A stretch of DNA of 64,000 nt from Lachnospiraceae bacterium (GCA_023664705.1 JAMPFE010000003.1:27117-91116); one strand, 5' to 3'. Positions 51,631 to 60,405 are shown, numbered from the stretch's first letter. The notes: generated by a model from the sequence alone, not told the origin. Program-made: numbers and translations.

Positions 51631-52725
51631 ATGATCTTAAAATTTCCCGTCCTGGCCGGATCCGATAACCGCAATATCCTCGCAAGGCAAAATCCTTACT
51701 GCGGGGAGCCGGAGAACTGGTTCAGAACCGAACACTTCAGAAGAAACGGACTGCGTTTCACCACTTTTGATTTCTTTATAAATTGGAGCGACAGAACGTT
51801 CCGCCCGGTCGCGTGGGTAAAGCGGATCATTGCCGCAGACCGCACAAGCGAGCCTCGGGGAATTCTTAATTCGATAATTGCGTGCGACGGCAATGAGCTT
51901 TTTGAGGACACGAAAAATTTTTGCAGCGCTAACGGAATACAGCTAAAATATATTATTATTCCCGATATTCCGACGGATAGCTGGGCCGATGTTGAAAATA
52001 CGGTCATACTTTTCGACCCGAACAGCTCGGAGGTTTCCGAATTATCAATAATACAACTGATCGATTTAATTCATTCTTATAAGGTGCGCTATGAGAACGT
52101 GCATATCGGCAGGGAGGGGCTTCGTTATTCAACATCGACGCTGGAAACCTTTTTGTCCCGCCCGAATGACGCGATTCGTTATACGGGCGACGCTATCTTT
52201 CCGGGCGACGCCGACATAATTCTGTTTGATGAGGATTATCGCCCGCGGATACTGATAGAGGTAAAAAAATTTGACAACGGCACGCAAAGAAGATATGGAA
52301 TACCGATCGAGGGCGAAACGCTCTCGCTTCATCTTGGCGATAGATTGAAATATGCCGGTCTGGATATATTGCAAAGACACTTTGACTGTGAATTCTATAT
52401 GCTGTTTTATCCCGTAAATAATGCCGAGACCGTTAAGCTCGAGAAAATAGAACGGCTCAAGGTCAGAATGAATAAACTGCTGAGGCTGCCGAATATTCAT
52501 TCAAACGAATCGCTGCGGGAGTTTCAGACCGGTTTTTTCGATTTTAAAAATACGCTTATCGCTAACACTGCAAGCACAAATATGAAATTTTATCATACGA
52601 ATTACAGATGCAAATACATTCCGAGGGATCTGACGGAGACGGTGCTTTTCAATTCCCCGCGGGAAGCCGAAGATATGGGATATTGTTTATGCAGGGAGTG
52701 TCGGATGAGAGAACGGCAATTATGA
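51631..52725 (+). CDS. Putative PD-(D/E)XK nuclease with Ada-like zinc tail, third gene of the type III locus
   Basis: 364 residues; AAGGAGG precedes the ATG at 51631. Residues about 20-190 are unrecognised, with FDFFINWSDRTFRP and LKYIIIPDIPTDSWADVEN. A restriction-endonuclease-like core follows: GDADIILFDEDYRPRILIEV with D195, E210 and K212 in D-X14-E-X-K spacing. The C-terminus FYHTNYRCKYIPRDLTETVL and MGYCLCRECRM forms H...C...CxxC, like the zinc domain of Ada and of some nucleases. It lies 59 bp after res and ends at a hairpin, so it shares the operon. An accessory nuclease or effector guarded by the restriction system is likely. I do not recognise the family. Confidence 0.75.
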   Translation: MILKFPVLAGSDNRNILARQNPYCGEPENWFRTEHFRRNGLRFTTFDFFINWSDRTFRPVAWVKRIIAADRTSEPRGILNSIIACDGNELFEDTKNFCSANGIQLKYIIIPDIPTDSWADVENTVILFDPNSSEVSELSIIQLIDLIHSYKVRYENVHIGREGLRYSTSTLETFLSRPNDAIRYTGDAIFPGDADIILFDEDYRPRILIEVKKFDNGTQRRYGIPIEGETLSLHLGDRLKYAGLDILQRHFDCEFYMLFYPVNNAETVKLEKIERLKVRMNKLLRLPNIHSNESLREFQTGFFDFKNTLIANTASTNMKFYHTNYRCKYIPRDLTETVLFNSPREAEDMGYCLCRECRMRERQL

Positions 52726-52752
52726 AAACTCCGATTTATCGGGGTTTGGCTG
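52726..52752 (+). terminator. Likely terminator of the type III locus
   Basis: AAACTCCGA pairs with TCGGGGTTT (one G-T pair); a short T-rich tail follows. Confidence 0.5.
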
Positions 52753-52948
52753 TTTGTTCTCGTTATGCAAGCTTGATAAACGGTGGATTTGTCCGTAATT
52801 TTGCACAAATCGAGCGTTATATTCTTGTAGCAATTTCCAAAAAATGGTTAGTCAATAGTATGCTTTCTTTCAATCTCATACAAAATGTAGTATACTGTTT
52901 TTGGGCGGAAATATCCGCTACATTGACCCCTATGGAGGATTTGGTAAT

Positions 52949-53149
52949 TTGTGGCAAATAATATCCTGCACGACGGCTTCCGAGAACGGGCGCACCGTTG
53001 AGACCTACGGCTTGAAGATCAATTCGACCGAGATCAACGACATCACGCTCAGCAAACAAGACATTACAGAGTTTGCCGAGCTGCTCAACCGTCTGGGAGC
53101 GTCGGAAATCCATGCAAAAGAACTGGTAGAAGATTTTTTGGGAAAATAG
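52949..53149 (+). CDS. DUF6514 family small protein
   Basis: 66 residues from a TTG at 52949 with GGAGG (52934-52938) ten bases upstream. An earlier in-frame TTG at 52901 lies only about 3 bp after the probable -10 (TATACT, 52890-52895) and is rejected. The sequence TYGLKINSTEINDITLSKQD, then FAELLNRLGASEIHAKELVE and DFLGK, follows the DUF6514 pattern of small clostridial proteins (conserved IxDIS...L...LN...S..H..ELVEDFL). Function unknown. A strong hairpin follows the stop. Confidence 0.78.
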   Translation: MWQIISCTTASENGRTVETYGLKINSTEINDITLSKQDITEFAELLNRLGASEIHAKELVEDFLGK

Positions 53150-53154
53150 CATTT

Positions 53155-53184
53155 CCGAGCCGCTCCGGGGGGAGCGGCTTCGGC
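53155..53184 (+). terminator. Terminator of the DUF6514 gene
   Basis: CCGAGCCGCTCC pairs with GGAGCGGCTTCGG-type arm across a GGGG loop; it also faces the convergent DUF3021 gene. Confidence 0.8.
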
Positions 53185-53207
53185 ATTTAAAGCCGCCGTT
53201 CGAGCCG

Positions 53208-53645
53208 CTATTTCATATTTTTCTGAAACTGCATAAGCTCTTTTGTAAGCTGCTTTGCGGAAAAATAGCTGTTCATCATAATGATAAAATTTACAAGTAT
53301 AAATATCACCAATACGCTGATAATTACGCCTATAATGACCTCGGGGTTTTCCGAGTGTATCGCGGGACTTATAATACATACGCCCACCACTTCGGCTTCT
53401 ATGACCGCCAGCTGTATGATTTTACGCAGGATTATCTGCTTGTCCGATAACTCCTTTGAGGAGTACATGAGCAAATTCGGAATGATCCCCAGAGCCGCGA
53501 AAATAAACGGCGAGACAAACGCGTCATATCCCAGGCTTGTGTCGGGGTCTAGGATCGAACCGAGGATCGCCATTCCCGCCGTGATACAGGTGACAAGAAT
53601 AAAATATATCATAACCGACCTGTAAAGTATTTCTCTAATGCTCAT
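53208..53645 (-). CDS. DUF3021 family membrane protein
   Basis: 145 residues with four predicted membrane helices (starting SVMIYFILVTCITAGMAILG) and a basic, Gln-rich cytoplasmic tail (AKQLTKELMQFQKNMK). The start ATG at 53643-53645 overlaps the stop of the LytTR gene (ATGA), the classic LytTR-DUF3021 pair in Firmicutes. There the membrane protein is thought to hold the regulator inactive. The long upstream extension of the frame is a shadow of the LytTR gene. Confidence 0.9.
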   Translation of the reverse strand: MSIREILYRSVMIYFILVTCITAGMAILGSILDPDTSLGYDAFVSPFIFAALGIIPNLLMYSSKELSDKQIILRKIIQLAVIEAEVVGVCIISPAIHSENPEVIIGVIISVLVIFILVNFIIMMNSYFSAKQLTKELMQFQKNMK

Positions 53646-54088
53646 AAGCCCCCGCCTTTCAGAGCTTTTTTCAGCTCGGGTACATATTTTCTTGAGACGA
53701 TAACCTGCTCGCCGTTTTGAAGGACAGCCGTAAATCTGCCGTTCAGCGAGGCTCTTATCGCCTCGACTTTCATGAGATTTAACAGCACGGATTTTGAAAC
53801 GCGCAGAAAATGCATTTCCTTTAAAGCCTCCTCCAGCTCGTACAGCTTCTGGCGCGTTTCGTATACTTGATTTTCGCAATAAATGAACACCTTGTTGTCG
53901 ACGCCCTCAATATAAAACACGTCGGCAACGGGTATCTCATACTGCGCACCCTCGATAATGCCCGTAAGCTGTCCTTGTCTGGACTTGACGAAGCGGACGA
54001 TCTCCGTTATCTCATTGCTTATCTTATGGCAGTAAATTTCAAGCCGTTCCCGTTCGTCTTTTTTTATTTCAAAAATGTTTATTATCAT
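53642..54088 (-). CDS. LytTR family DNA-binding regulator
   Basis: 148 residues. The C-terminal LytTR domain shows IPVADVFYIEGVDNKVFIYC, YELEEALKEMHFLRVSKSVL and LNLMKVEAIRASLNGRFTAV, then SRKYVPELKKAL. The first 45 residues form a short N-terminal module with no receiver domain. It is coupled to the DUF3021 gene and lies 13 bp after the alpha/beta hydrolase gene, so all three may share the promoter at 55531-55559. The target is probably its own operon. Confidence 0.92.
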   Translation of the reverse strand: MIINIFEIKKDERERLEIYCHKISNEITEIVRFVKSRQGQLTGIIEGAQYEIPVADVFYIEGVDNKVFIYCENQVYETRQKLYELEEALKEMHFLRVSKSVLLNLMKVEAIRASLNGRFTAVLQNGEQVIVSRKYVPELKKALKGGGL

Positions 54089-54101
54089 TTACATACAACC
54101 G

Positions 54102-55490
54102 TCAACCGTTCGAGCCCTGCGCGCTCCAAGGCTCGATGCTCGGCTCGCCCTCCCCTTTCAGATAATAATTAAAAAATTCAAGAACGATGCCGTTTATTTC
54201 GGGAATGAACTCGGACGAGTTCACATCGCCCTTTCCGAGCATTTTCGACAGCGCGGGTGCAAAAAGCGGCAAATCGGTGAAATCCATATGCTCCGTGCCG
54301 TCAAAATGCGCTTCTCTGGCGTCGACGGCGTTGTCGAGCAAATATTTGTTTACATAGACGGTCTCCTCGTTGAGGTAAGACTGCCAGTGGCTCGCGTTAT
54401 CGAGCGAAAGTATCGGTATCGGGTAGGGCTCGGGATTGTAGACAAGCTCTCCGTCGATGAACGCCGTTTCTTCGCCGAGCATCGTGCCGTCAATGTCAAT
54501 CACCGCAGTGACGTCGCTGCGCTCTCTGCCGAGCTGCACAGCCGCCGCGCCGCCTATGGAATGTCCCGTAATGCCGATTTTCCCCGTGTCCGTCATTTCA
54601 AGCGCCTTGAGGATATCCGCTCTTGCGTCCTCGCTTTCCGTATACCACGCCGCGTCGAGAGAGCCCGAACTCTTCGCGGCTTTTACCGCGTCGAGCACGA
54701 AGTTTTCATCGGCGGTGCGGATAGACATCCATTCGCACGTGGTATTGTAATCATCCTCCGTCTCTGTGAAATCGGAGCTGTACTGCATATTTATCGCAGT
54801 CTGCATGAAATCAAAGTCGACAATTATCGTTTTGCCGCTTGTGTCCTTTGTAAAGAACGCGTAATAGGGGTGGTCTATGCTCGCAACGACGTAGCCGTTG
54901 CTGACAAGCTCCGCGTACAGCGAATAGTTGCTCTGATAATAGCCGAACGAGCCGTGAGCGAACAACACGAAAGGACAGTTCTCCGCAGCGCCCTCGGGAT
55001 AGTAGATGTGGATAGGTATCTCGCGGCCGGAGCCGTCGTTTTCGTGAGGTTCGAGCCTGCTGTTGTCGATAAGTATCGCTTGGGTCTCCTTTACCTCGTA
55101 TACGCCGCTCGTTTCAAGTCCCGAATAGTCCTTGAAAATAAAGGCGGGGACAAGCGAAAAGCCGATAAGGATAACGCCCGCGACAGCGCCGACGATTATC
55201 CCCGCGTTCGTCTTTTCTTTTTGAGCGGCAGCTTTGCGCTTTACAAGATCTATAAGATACGCGATGCAGGATATGGCAAGGCGTATCCCGAGGATAATGA
55301 GACAGCCCGTAAATCTCCATTTCGTCCCCGTGACGGGCAAAAGCATTACAAGCAGCATGAGCGCAAACTCGGCAATGCGGAAAAACAGCCTGTTCCTGTG
55401 CCAAAGGCTTCTGTATTTTGTGAGGCTGAGCACCGTAAGCGCAATTTCCATAATTGCAAAAACCGCGAATAAAATAACACCCATTTTCAA
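54102..55490 (-). CDS. Membrane-anchored alpha/beta hydrolase (PAF-acetylhydrolase/lipase-like)
   Basis: 462 residues. Three to four N-terminal membrane helices (residues 1-115, starting MGVILFAVFAIMEIALTVLS) precede an extracytoplasmic alpha/beta hydrolase. It has FVLFAHGSFGYYQSNYSLYA for the oxyanion region, the nucleophile elbow GITGHSIGGAAAVQ, IDIDGTMLGEE around the acid, and a His in AHFDGTEHMDFTDLPLF. This matches PAF-acetylhydrolase-type esterases acting on short-chain or oxidised phospholipids. The substrate is unknown. Its LytTR-DUF3021 neighbours may control it. Confidence 0.9.
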   Translation of the reverse strand: MKMGVILFAVFAIMEIALTVLSLTKYRSLWHRNRLFFRIAEFALMLLVMLLPVTGTKWRFTGCLIILGIRLAISCIAYLIDLVKRKAAAQKEKTNAGIIVGAVAGVILIGFSLVPAFIFKDYSGLETSGVYEVKETQAILIDNSRLEPHENDGSGREIPIHIYYPEGAAENCPFVLFAHGSFGYYQSNYSLYAELVSNGYVVASIDHPYYAFFTKDTSGKTIIVDFDFMQTAINMQYSSDFTETEDDYNTTCEWMSIRTADENFVLDAVKAAKSSGSLDAAWYTESEDARADILKALEMTDTGKIGITGHSIGGAAAVQLGRERSDVTAVIDIDGTMLGEETAFIDGELVYNPEPYPIPILSLDNASHWQSYLNEETVYVNKYLLDNAVDAREAHFDGTEHMDFTDLPLFAPALSKMLGKGDVNSSEFIPEINGIVLEFFNYYLKGEGEPSIEPWSAQGSNG

Positions 55491-55530
55491 AAACTCCGTT
55501 TCTTTCGTTTTGTGTTTCAGCTAATGTCAG

Positions 55531-55559
55531 TATACATCATAATTCAAAAAAAGTCAACG
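55531..55559 (-). promoter_or_regulatory. Promoter of the hydrolase-LytTR-DUF3021 operon
   Basis: Minus strand TTGACT (55554-55559), 17-bp spacer, TATACT (55531-55536). Confidence 0.85.
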
Positions 55560-55928
55560 GAAAAAACGCAAGATGCAATTTTAGACGGTGAAATGCATTA
55601 AAACAGGTTTTCCTTAGTAATGGACGGCATGAACCGCCGCCTACAGCTTATATTTCTCGCATTTTGTAGCGATATACGATAAATATTCCACACCAAGCGC
55701 GTCGAAAAAGTGAAGCTTTCATCCCATTACAGCACTCCCAATTTAATCCGACGCTTTGCTCGTCGGCTAAAACTGTTTTCGGAAGCCTTGCGGACTCGAC
55801 GGTTTCAAGGAAAAGGGATTTGAGAGATTTATTACTAAACATCTGAGCTACAACACCAAATATTTGATGTTCACGGAGACGATAAAAAGAAGGAGGCGCA
55901 TTATTTAAAAATAAAAATCTTTAAATTT
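55560..55928. other. Gene-poor AT-rich gap before the orphan nuclease
   Basis: About 370 bp with lower GC than the flanks. A plus-strand frame ending near 55906 encodes GFERFITKHLSYNTKYLMFT, which may be a protein remnant; I cannot assign it. AAGGAGG at 55889-55896 is a perfect ribosome binding site with no canonical start at normal distance. A 64-codon minus frame (55648-55842) lacks support. I see no RNA gene or clear promoter. Confidence 0.4.
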
Positions 55929-57002
55929 TTGGATAGTCTTGTAAAAACTCCTACTGAAATAAGTGTAATTCTTGATTCGCTTTTCGATCAAATGGATTTA
56001 ATTTCCGCAAGTATTGCAGAATTTTGCAGTGTTGAAGATGGAAAAATAAATGATGTCATGGATGATATAAGAAACCTTTTTGAGAAGCATATCTCTATAA
56101 ACTATAGGGATATAAATGTTTTCAAGAAAGGAAAAGCTGCTTACCCTATCAGACTCAGCGCGACCGATGAAGAGGAAACAAAAGTTGAAACTACAGCGGC
56201 ACGTAGCGAACCGTTGCAAACAAAGGCGGCTTTTTTTGACAGTAAAAAGATACTTTATAATCAGCAAAGCTGCGAGGGATTAACTATCATGTGGAAGCGA
56301 AAGACAAAAGGCTTTTTTATTGAAGAATATGTTCCTTTTTTCACAGGGCAGGAGAATAAAACGCTGCTTACAAAACATTCTTCTGCCCATAATATTTCTT
56401 CCTTAGAAACGTTTCTGAAGAATGGCGGAAGTTTTAACAGAGAGTTTTATTGCCCGTCAGACGAAGAATATATGATATTGAGAGAACAATATAAAAACAT
56501 TTTTCGGCAACATAAAACCGCAAAAGGTCATGGGGATTCACTTGAAGATCTTACTTTAAGTTTATTTAATTGCTGCAAACATTTTTCGGCAACTAAAAAA
56601 ATAAAACTCGGAGATAATCAAATAGATTGTTTCGTGAGAAATAAAATGTATATTCCGGGAGTTTCACAATTTGGAACCGATGACTTTTTCGTTATAGAAT
56701 GTAAAAACGAAAATGCTGCCCCCGGTATATCTTATTTTAATAAATTACATAGCATTTTAATAAATAACAGTCTACAATTTGGTATAATCGTTAGTAAATA
56801 TTGCGCTGCTAAGACATTAAATCAATTTGCACACACTATCTTTTTGAAAGATAAAATAATAATGGTCAATCTTGATAGTAGAGATTTGAATAAAATTATC
56901 AATGACCGAGATAATCTTTTAGAATGCTTGGAAAGGAAGATTGGCGAAATAAAGCCAGATGTGGCAAACAATTTAAGAGAAATTGGTGTGTTTGAGTCAT
57001 AA
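55929..57002 (+). CDS. Orphan PD-(D/E)XK restriction endonuclease-like protein
   Basis: 357 residues from TTG, clearly AT-richer and richer in Lys, Asn and Ile than its neighbours, a sign of recent transfer. The N-terminal 200 residues are unrecognised (helical start DSLFDQMDLISASIAEFCSV). Residues about 200-290 look like a Mrr/type IV-type nuclease core: GHGDSLEDLTLSLFNCC, KIKLGDNQIDCFV with D233, FFVIECKNEN with E257 and K259, then SILINNSLQFGIIVSKYCA. The reading frame is open upstream past a perfect AAGGAGG (55889-55896) but offers only non-canonical codons (ATA, ATC) near it, so the true start is unsure. A lone defence nuclease is likely. Confidence 0.7.
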   Translation: MDSLVKTPTEISVILDSLFDQMDLISASIAEFCSVEDGKINDVMDDIRNLFEKHISINYRDINVFKKGKAAYPIRLSATDEEETKVETTAARSEPLQTKAAFFDSKKILYNQQSCEGLTIMWKRKTKGFFIEEYVPFFTGQENKTLLTKHSSAHNISSLETFLKNGGSFNREFYCPSDEEYMILREQYKNIFRQHKTAKGHGDSLEDLTLSLFNCCKHFSATKKIKLGDNQIDCFVRNKMYIPGVSQFGTDDFFVIECKNENAAPGISYFNKLHSILINNSLQFGIIVSKYCAAKTLNQFAHTIFLKDKIIMVNLDSRDLNKIINDRDNLLECLERKIGEIKPDVANNLREIGVFES

Positions 57003-57161
57003 ATCGACAAATTTTGCACAAATTTAATTTGAATATCTAAAACAATGCATATAATTTGTGAAATTTACTTTTTGGGAGTCTCACATCAGAGATTTGTGAA
57101 TCCGAATTATTATTCTCGCAAGTGTCAAAAAAATCTATTTGTTAACGATGCCATACAGAGG

Positions 57162-57196
57162 AAACCGCTTAACCGTTGGGGTTTGGCGGTTTTTTA
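57162..57196 (+). terminator. Hairpin terminator downstream of the orphan nuclease
   Basis: AAACCGC (57162-57168) pairs with GCGGTTT (57186-57192), followed by a T-run. The rest of 57003-57327 is AT-rich and shows no gene. Confidence 0.6.
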
Positions 57197-57291
57197 CTGC
57201 TTTTAAGCAGACGACAGTTTTGATATGCAATTAAATTTTTGCGCGCTGTTTGTGCGCCAATATTACGAAAAGATACTAAACGATACGACAA

Positions 57292-57324
57292 GTAAGCCGC
57301 TCAAAGTTTGTTCGAGCGGCTTTT
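57292..57324 (-). terminator. Terminator after the integrase remnant
   Basis: AAGCCGCTC pairs with GAGCGGCTT across a loop of about 12 nt, T-rich on both sides. Confidence 0.75.
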
Positions 57325-57327
57325 GTG

Positions 57328-57487
57328 TTATGAAATTTTGCTCTGCCTCTCATCGGGTTCATCGGGATCGTCAAAGAGCACATCGGCGATACAGTTCGCG
57401 GCGGATTCGTCTGCTTTGCGCATTATATGTCCGTATTTGTCGGTCGTAGTCAACCTCTCAAAAGGGCACACATTGCTAAAATCTTCC
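57328..57487 (-). pseudogene. Tyrosine integrase, C-terminal remnant
   Basis: The minus strand encodes ERLTTTDKYGHIMRKADESA and continues ANCIADVLFD to a stop at 57328-57330. This is the C-terminal end of a phage/ICE tyrosine recombinase, with the catalytic Tyr in the TTDKYGH motif. Nothing upstream continues into the catalytic His/Arg region; the frame instead meets the terminator and tail of the serine recombinase. So it is a fragment of about 50 residues left from an older integrative element. Confidence 0.65.
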
Positions 57488-57488
57488 T

Positions 57489-57511
57489 AAACCGCCTATT
57501 TAAGCGGTTTC
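57489..57511 (-). terminator. Terminator after the serine recombinase pseudogene
   Basis: AAACCGC / GCGGTTT hairpin immediately after the original recombinase stop at 57512-57514. Confidence 0.7.
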
Positions 57512-58813
57512 TTAGCTCTCGCTGCTCCTATCCGTTTCTAGGAATTTTTTATGCGGAAGCGGTTTTTCGAGCAGCTTGTAGTAGATATGGATATCACGAG
57601 GTCTGTCTTAACGGTTATGTACTCGATCAGTTCCAAGCACATTTCGCGGGTGAGTTCCCGAACGTCAGTGTATTTTTTCAGGCGGCGGATAAATTCGTCA
57701 ACATCGTTCTCGTCCTGCTTCACCGCGTTGAGTTTTGCTTCGAGTGTCGCGACTTCCTCGGACAAGGATTTTTGCTCCGCCTGATATTTCTCTAACAAAT
57801 TTACACAGACATCTTCGGGAATTTTGCCAATAACCTTATCCTCGTAAATCGAGGGAATGAGCTTTTCGAGTTCAGCGAGACGGTATTTTCCATCGTGAAG
57901 CCGCTTCTGTTCCTCCGCTGTTTGCTGTGAATTGATTTGCTCTTTCTTCGCTAAAAATTGTCGACGAGCAGCGGCTTCATCTTCGATTACCAGCGCCGCC
58001 ATCGAACGAATATCCGCAAGCACGAGCGCGTTCATATCGTTCATTTTTATATAGTGGCTGTTGCACGCCAGCTTTCCGTTGCGGTTATATCGTCCGCAGT
58101 TGAAATTGTGCCTGACATATTTTCGCGGTTTCTTTTTGTTGCCGTTCGTGGTATTGTTCCAACCGAGCCGCATTTTTTCGCCGCAATCGGCGCAAAACAT
58201 TAAACCGCTCAGCGGCATAGTCTCACCTTTCTTGGTTTTCTTCCCTTGACTGACCGATTTCTCGATCTCGCGGATTTTATCCCAAATTTCCTGCGAAACA
58301 AGTAGTTCATGCGTATTTTTGATCACAATCATTTCGTCTTCGGCACGTTTAACGGTTTTATGGTTCTTGTACGAAACGGTAGTCGTTCTCATCTGAACGA
58401 GATGACCGAGGTATGTCGGATTTTTGCATATAGCACCGATCCGCTCCGTACACCACAAGTGGCTTGTCCTTCGCGGATTAGGCTTACCCAATCGCGCGTA
58501 ATAATAGTCGGACGGGATCGGAATCTTTTCCTCGTTAAGCTTGTCGGCGATGCGGCGAGGACTAATTCCCTGAGAACGCATTTCGAATATTCTCCGAACT
58601 ACCTTCGCTGCCGGTTCGTCTACAACGGGAAGCTTTTTCTCGTCCGTGCCTTTGACATAACCGTACGGCGCTAAAGTCGTGCGGTATTTTCCGGCTTTCG
58701 CATTTGCCTCAACAACCGCACGTATCTTCTTGGAAATCGAGGCGGCATGCCATTCGTTAAAGAGATTAACTATCGGCATCATATCCATCGCCGAGGTGTC
58801 TTTGTTAGCGGTG
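57512..58813 (-). pseudogene. Large serine recombinase, C-terminal part (split by the IS element)
   Basis: Begins NKDTSAMDMMPIVNLFNEWH just beyond the IS and continues through the Recombinase domain (APYGYVKG, GISPRRIADKLNEEKIPIPS), the zinc ribbon (MFCADCGEKMRLG, NCGRYNRNGKLACNSHYI) and the coiled coil. Near the end a small deletion shifts frame: the original C-terminus (DIHIYYKLLEKPLPHKK, ending at 57512) lies in another frame, and the current frame stops at 57538. The N-terminal half is at 60126-60333. The enzyme mediated integration or excision of a mobile element and is now dead. Confidence 0.88.
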
Positions 58814-58889
58814 TGAACCGAACCAGTAAAAACAGACATAGACAAAAAAGACCTCCTGTGGTATAATAAAACCAAAGGAGGTTTTTGCT

Positions 58890-59225
58890 ATGCCAAGAAG
58901 TTACAAACACATAAAGCAGTACGAAAAGGAAATCGAGGAGATGTTGGAAAGGGGATATACACATCGAGGAATTGGTGAGGAGCTCGGATTCAGCAAGGAA
59001 CAAGTGAAAGGCTTTGTAAAGCGAAAGCATGCAAATCAACGTAAAATCGAAGCGGGAAATCCGCCGCGAAAGAAAGGCAGACCGCCAAAAGATGACAAGT
59101 ATATCGGAACGGACAAAGTAAGCGAATTGAAGTATCTGCCGGCGCGGAAAGAAGCCCAAATAAAGCAATTGGAAATGGAGAATGAGCTTATGCGGGATTT
59201 TCTCTCGCTAACAGGAAGGAAGTGA
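58890..59225 (+). CDS. IS3-family transposase OrfA
   Basis: 111 residues with a helix-turn-helix (RGYTHRGIGEELGFSKEQVK) for binding the terminal repeats, a basic linker (PPRKKGRPPKDDK) and a C-terminal leucine-rich coiled coil (QIKQLEMENELMRDFLSL) used for multimerisation. AAAGGAGG is upstream. It overlaps orfB by 4 bp (GTGA), which suggests coupled translation in place of, or with, a frameshift. Confidence 0.92.
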   Translation: MPRSYKHIKQYEKEIEEMLERGYTHRGIGEELGFSKEQVKGFVKRKHANQRKIEAGNPPRKKGRPPKDDKYIGTDKVSELKYLPARKEAQIKQLEMENELMRDFLSLTGRK

Positions 59226-60073
59226 GAGCGGCAGTAAAATTTGCGGTTATCTATCGTCACAGGGACAAATATCCGATAAGCGCGATGTGCAAGTGCTTAG
59301 GCGTATCGCGTTCGGGCTATTATTGCTTTGTTGAGCGAATGGACGCTTCGGCAAAGGACGCAAAACTCGCCGAAATGATACGCGAGTGTCAAGAGCAAAC
59401 GAAGCGTACTTACGGTTACAGACGAGTGCAGATTTGGCTTGACAGACAGGGCGTTCATCGCAACCCCAAGACTGTATTGCGAGTAATGAACAAGTACGGG
59501 TTATTGTCTGTGGTTCGGCGAAGAAGATATTGTCATTACAAAAATGCGCTGCATAAGTACCCGAATGTTTTAAATCGGGATTTTCACGCTGACAGACCGA
59601 ATCAAAAATGGGTCACGGATATTTCGTATATCAAAACCGCGCAAGGATTCTTGTATCTTTCGGTGATCCGCGATTTGTTTGACAACAGTATTATAGCCTA
59701 TAAAACCTCGACAGATCCGAATGTAAATTTGGTCTTACAGACTGTTCGTGCAGCGGCGAAATCCTTGGTCGCTGTTCCGCTTACGCTCCACAGCGACCAA
59801 GGATTTCAATACACTTCCAACGAGTATCATAAGCTTACGGAAAAGCTTGGCATAACACAATCAATGTCAAGACGCGGCAACCCTTATGATAACGCTTTAG
59901 CCGAGAATTTCTTCTCGATCCTTAAAACCGAATGTATTCATCGCGTTAAGCTGCAAACTTTCGTCGAAGCTCGCCGCTTGATCGACAGCTACATATACTT
60001 CTACAATAATCAACGGCTGCAGCTAAAAACAAAACTGACTCCGCTTGAATTGCGGAATCAGTTTGTTGCTTAA
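59222..60073 (+). CDS. IS3-family transposase OrfB (DDE integrase)
   Basis: 283 residues from GTG at 59222. An HTH_21-type N-terminal region (YGYRRVQIWLDRQG, NPKTVLRVMNKYGL) is followed by the rve catalytic core: first Asp in WVTDISYI, second in LHSDQGFQYTS, and Glu in NALAENFFSILKTE. The closing YNNQRLQLKTKLTPLELR is typical of the IS150-like group. All DDE residues are intact. Confidence 0.95.
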   Translation: MRAAVKFAVIYRHRDKYPISAMCKCLGVSRSGYYCFVERMDASAKDAKLAEMIRECQEQTKRTYGYRRVQIWLDRQGVHRNPKTVLRVMNKYGLLSVVRRRRYCHYKNALHKYPNVLNRDFHADRPNQKWVTDISYIKTAQGFLYLSVIRDLFDNSIIAYKTSTDPNVNLVLQTVRAAAKSLVAVPLTLHSDQGFQYTSNEYHKLTEKLGITQSMSRRGNPYDNALAENFFSILKTECIHRVKLQTFVEARRLIDSYIYFYNNQRLQLKTKLTPLELRNQFVA

Positions 60074-60125
60074 TTCTTTCCCACAGGTGGCTTTTTATGC
60101 TGTCTGCACAAATTGGGGCGGTTCA

Positions 60126-60333
60126 GTGTCAACGTTGTCGTTGAGGGCTATAAACCTAATGTTGTATGCGGGGAAAATGTAGTCGATATACTGTCCGACC
60201 TGAATATAATTTCGCCCGAAACGGCTCAGATCTTTGACGATTATAAGGTTGATTTTTCCGTTATGCGCGTCTTCCAACAAGCGGGTTACGCCCGGGCGGT
60301 TGAAATCCGTCCCACTGAATCGTCATCTGTCGA
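60126..60333 (-). pseudogene. Large serine recombinase, N-terminal remnant
   Basis: Encodes FNRPGVTRLLEDAHNGKINL, IIVKDLSRFGRNYIQVGQYI and FIALNDNVDT up to the IS target site: the second half of the resolvase catalytic domain. Just upstream a 1-bp loss breaks DDFSGTDFN, and stop codons follow, so the catalytic-serine region is gone. With 57512-58813 it forms one gene inactivated by truncation, frameshifts and the IS. Confidence 0.85.
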
Positions 60334-60381
60334 GCCAACTCAATGGTACTAACCGACAACCGATACAATTCGACAAACAAC

Positions 60382-60405
60382 GACCCGCCCTGTTTAGGGC
60401 GGGTC
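60382..60405 (-). terminator. Terminator of the sigma factor-ABC operon
   Basis: GACCCGCCC (60382-60390) pairs with GGGCGGGTC (60397-60405), T-rich tail on the minus strand; about 40 bp after the permease stop. Confidence 0.85.

Larger units (their letters stand above)
58814..60125 (+). mobile_element. IS3-family insertion sequence, 1312 bp
   Basis: Terminal inverted repeats begin TGAACCGAACCAGTAAAAAC (left, 58814) and TGAACCGCCCCAATTTGTGC (right end, read inward from 60125). A 3-bp target duplication GTG flanks it (58811-58813 and 60126-60128). Removing the IS and one GTG restores the recombinase frame ...LNDNVDT-ANKDTSAMD..., which proves the insertion site. It carries two overlapping genes, orfA and orfB, with full catalytic residues, so the copy looks recent and possibly active. 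Confidence 0.95.

Noticed and set aside
57538..58875. Intact 445-residue recombinase gene
   Set aside because: Its first residues are read from IS terminal DNA and its last ones from a shifted frame; it is the middle of a broken gene.
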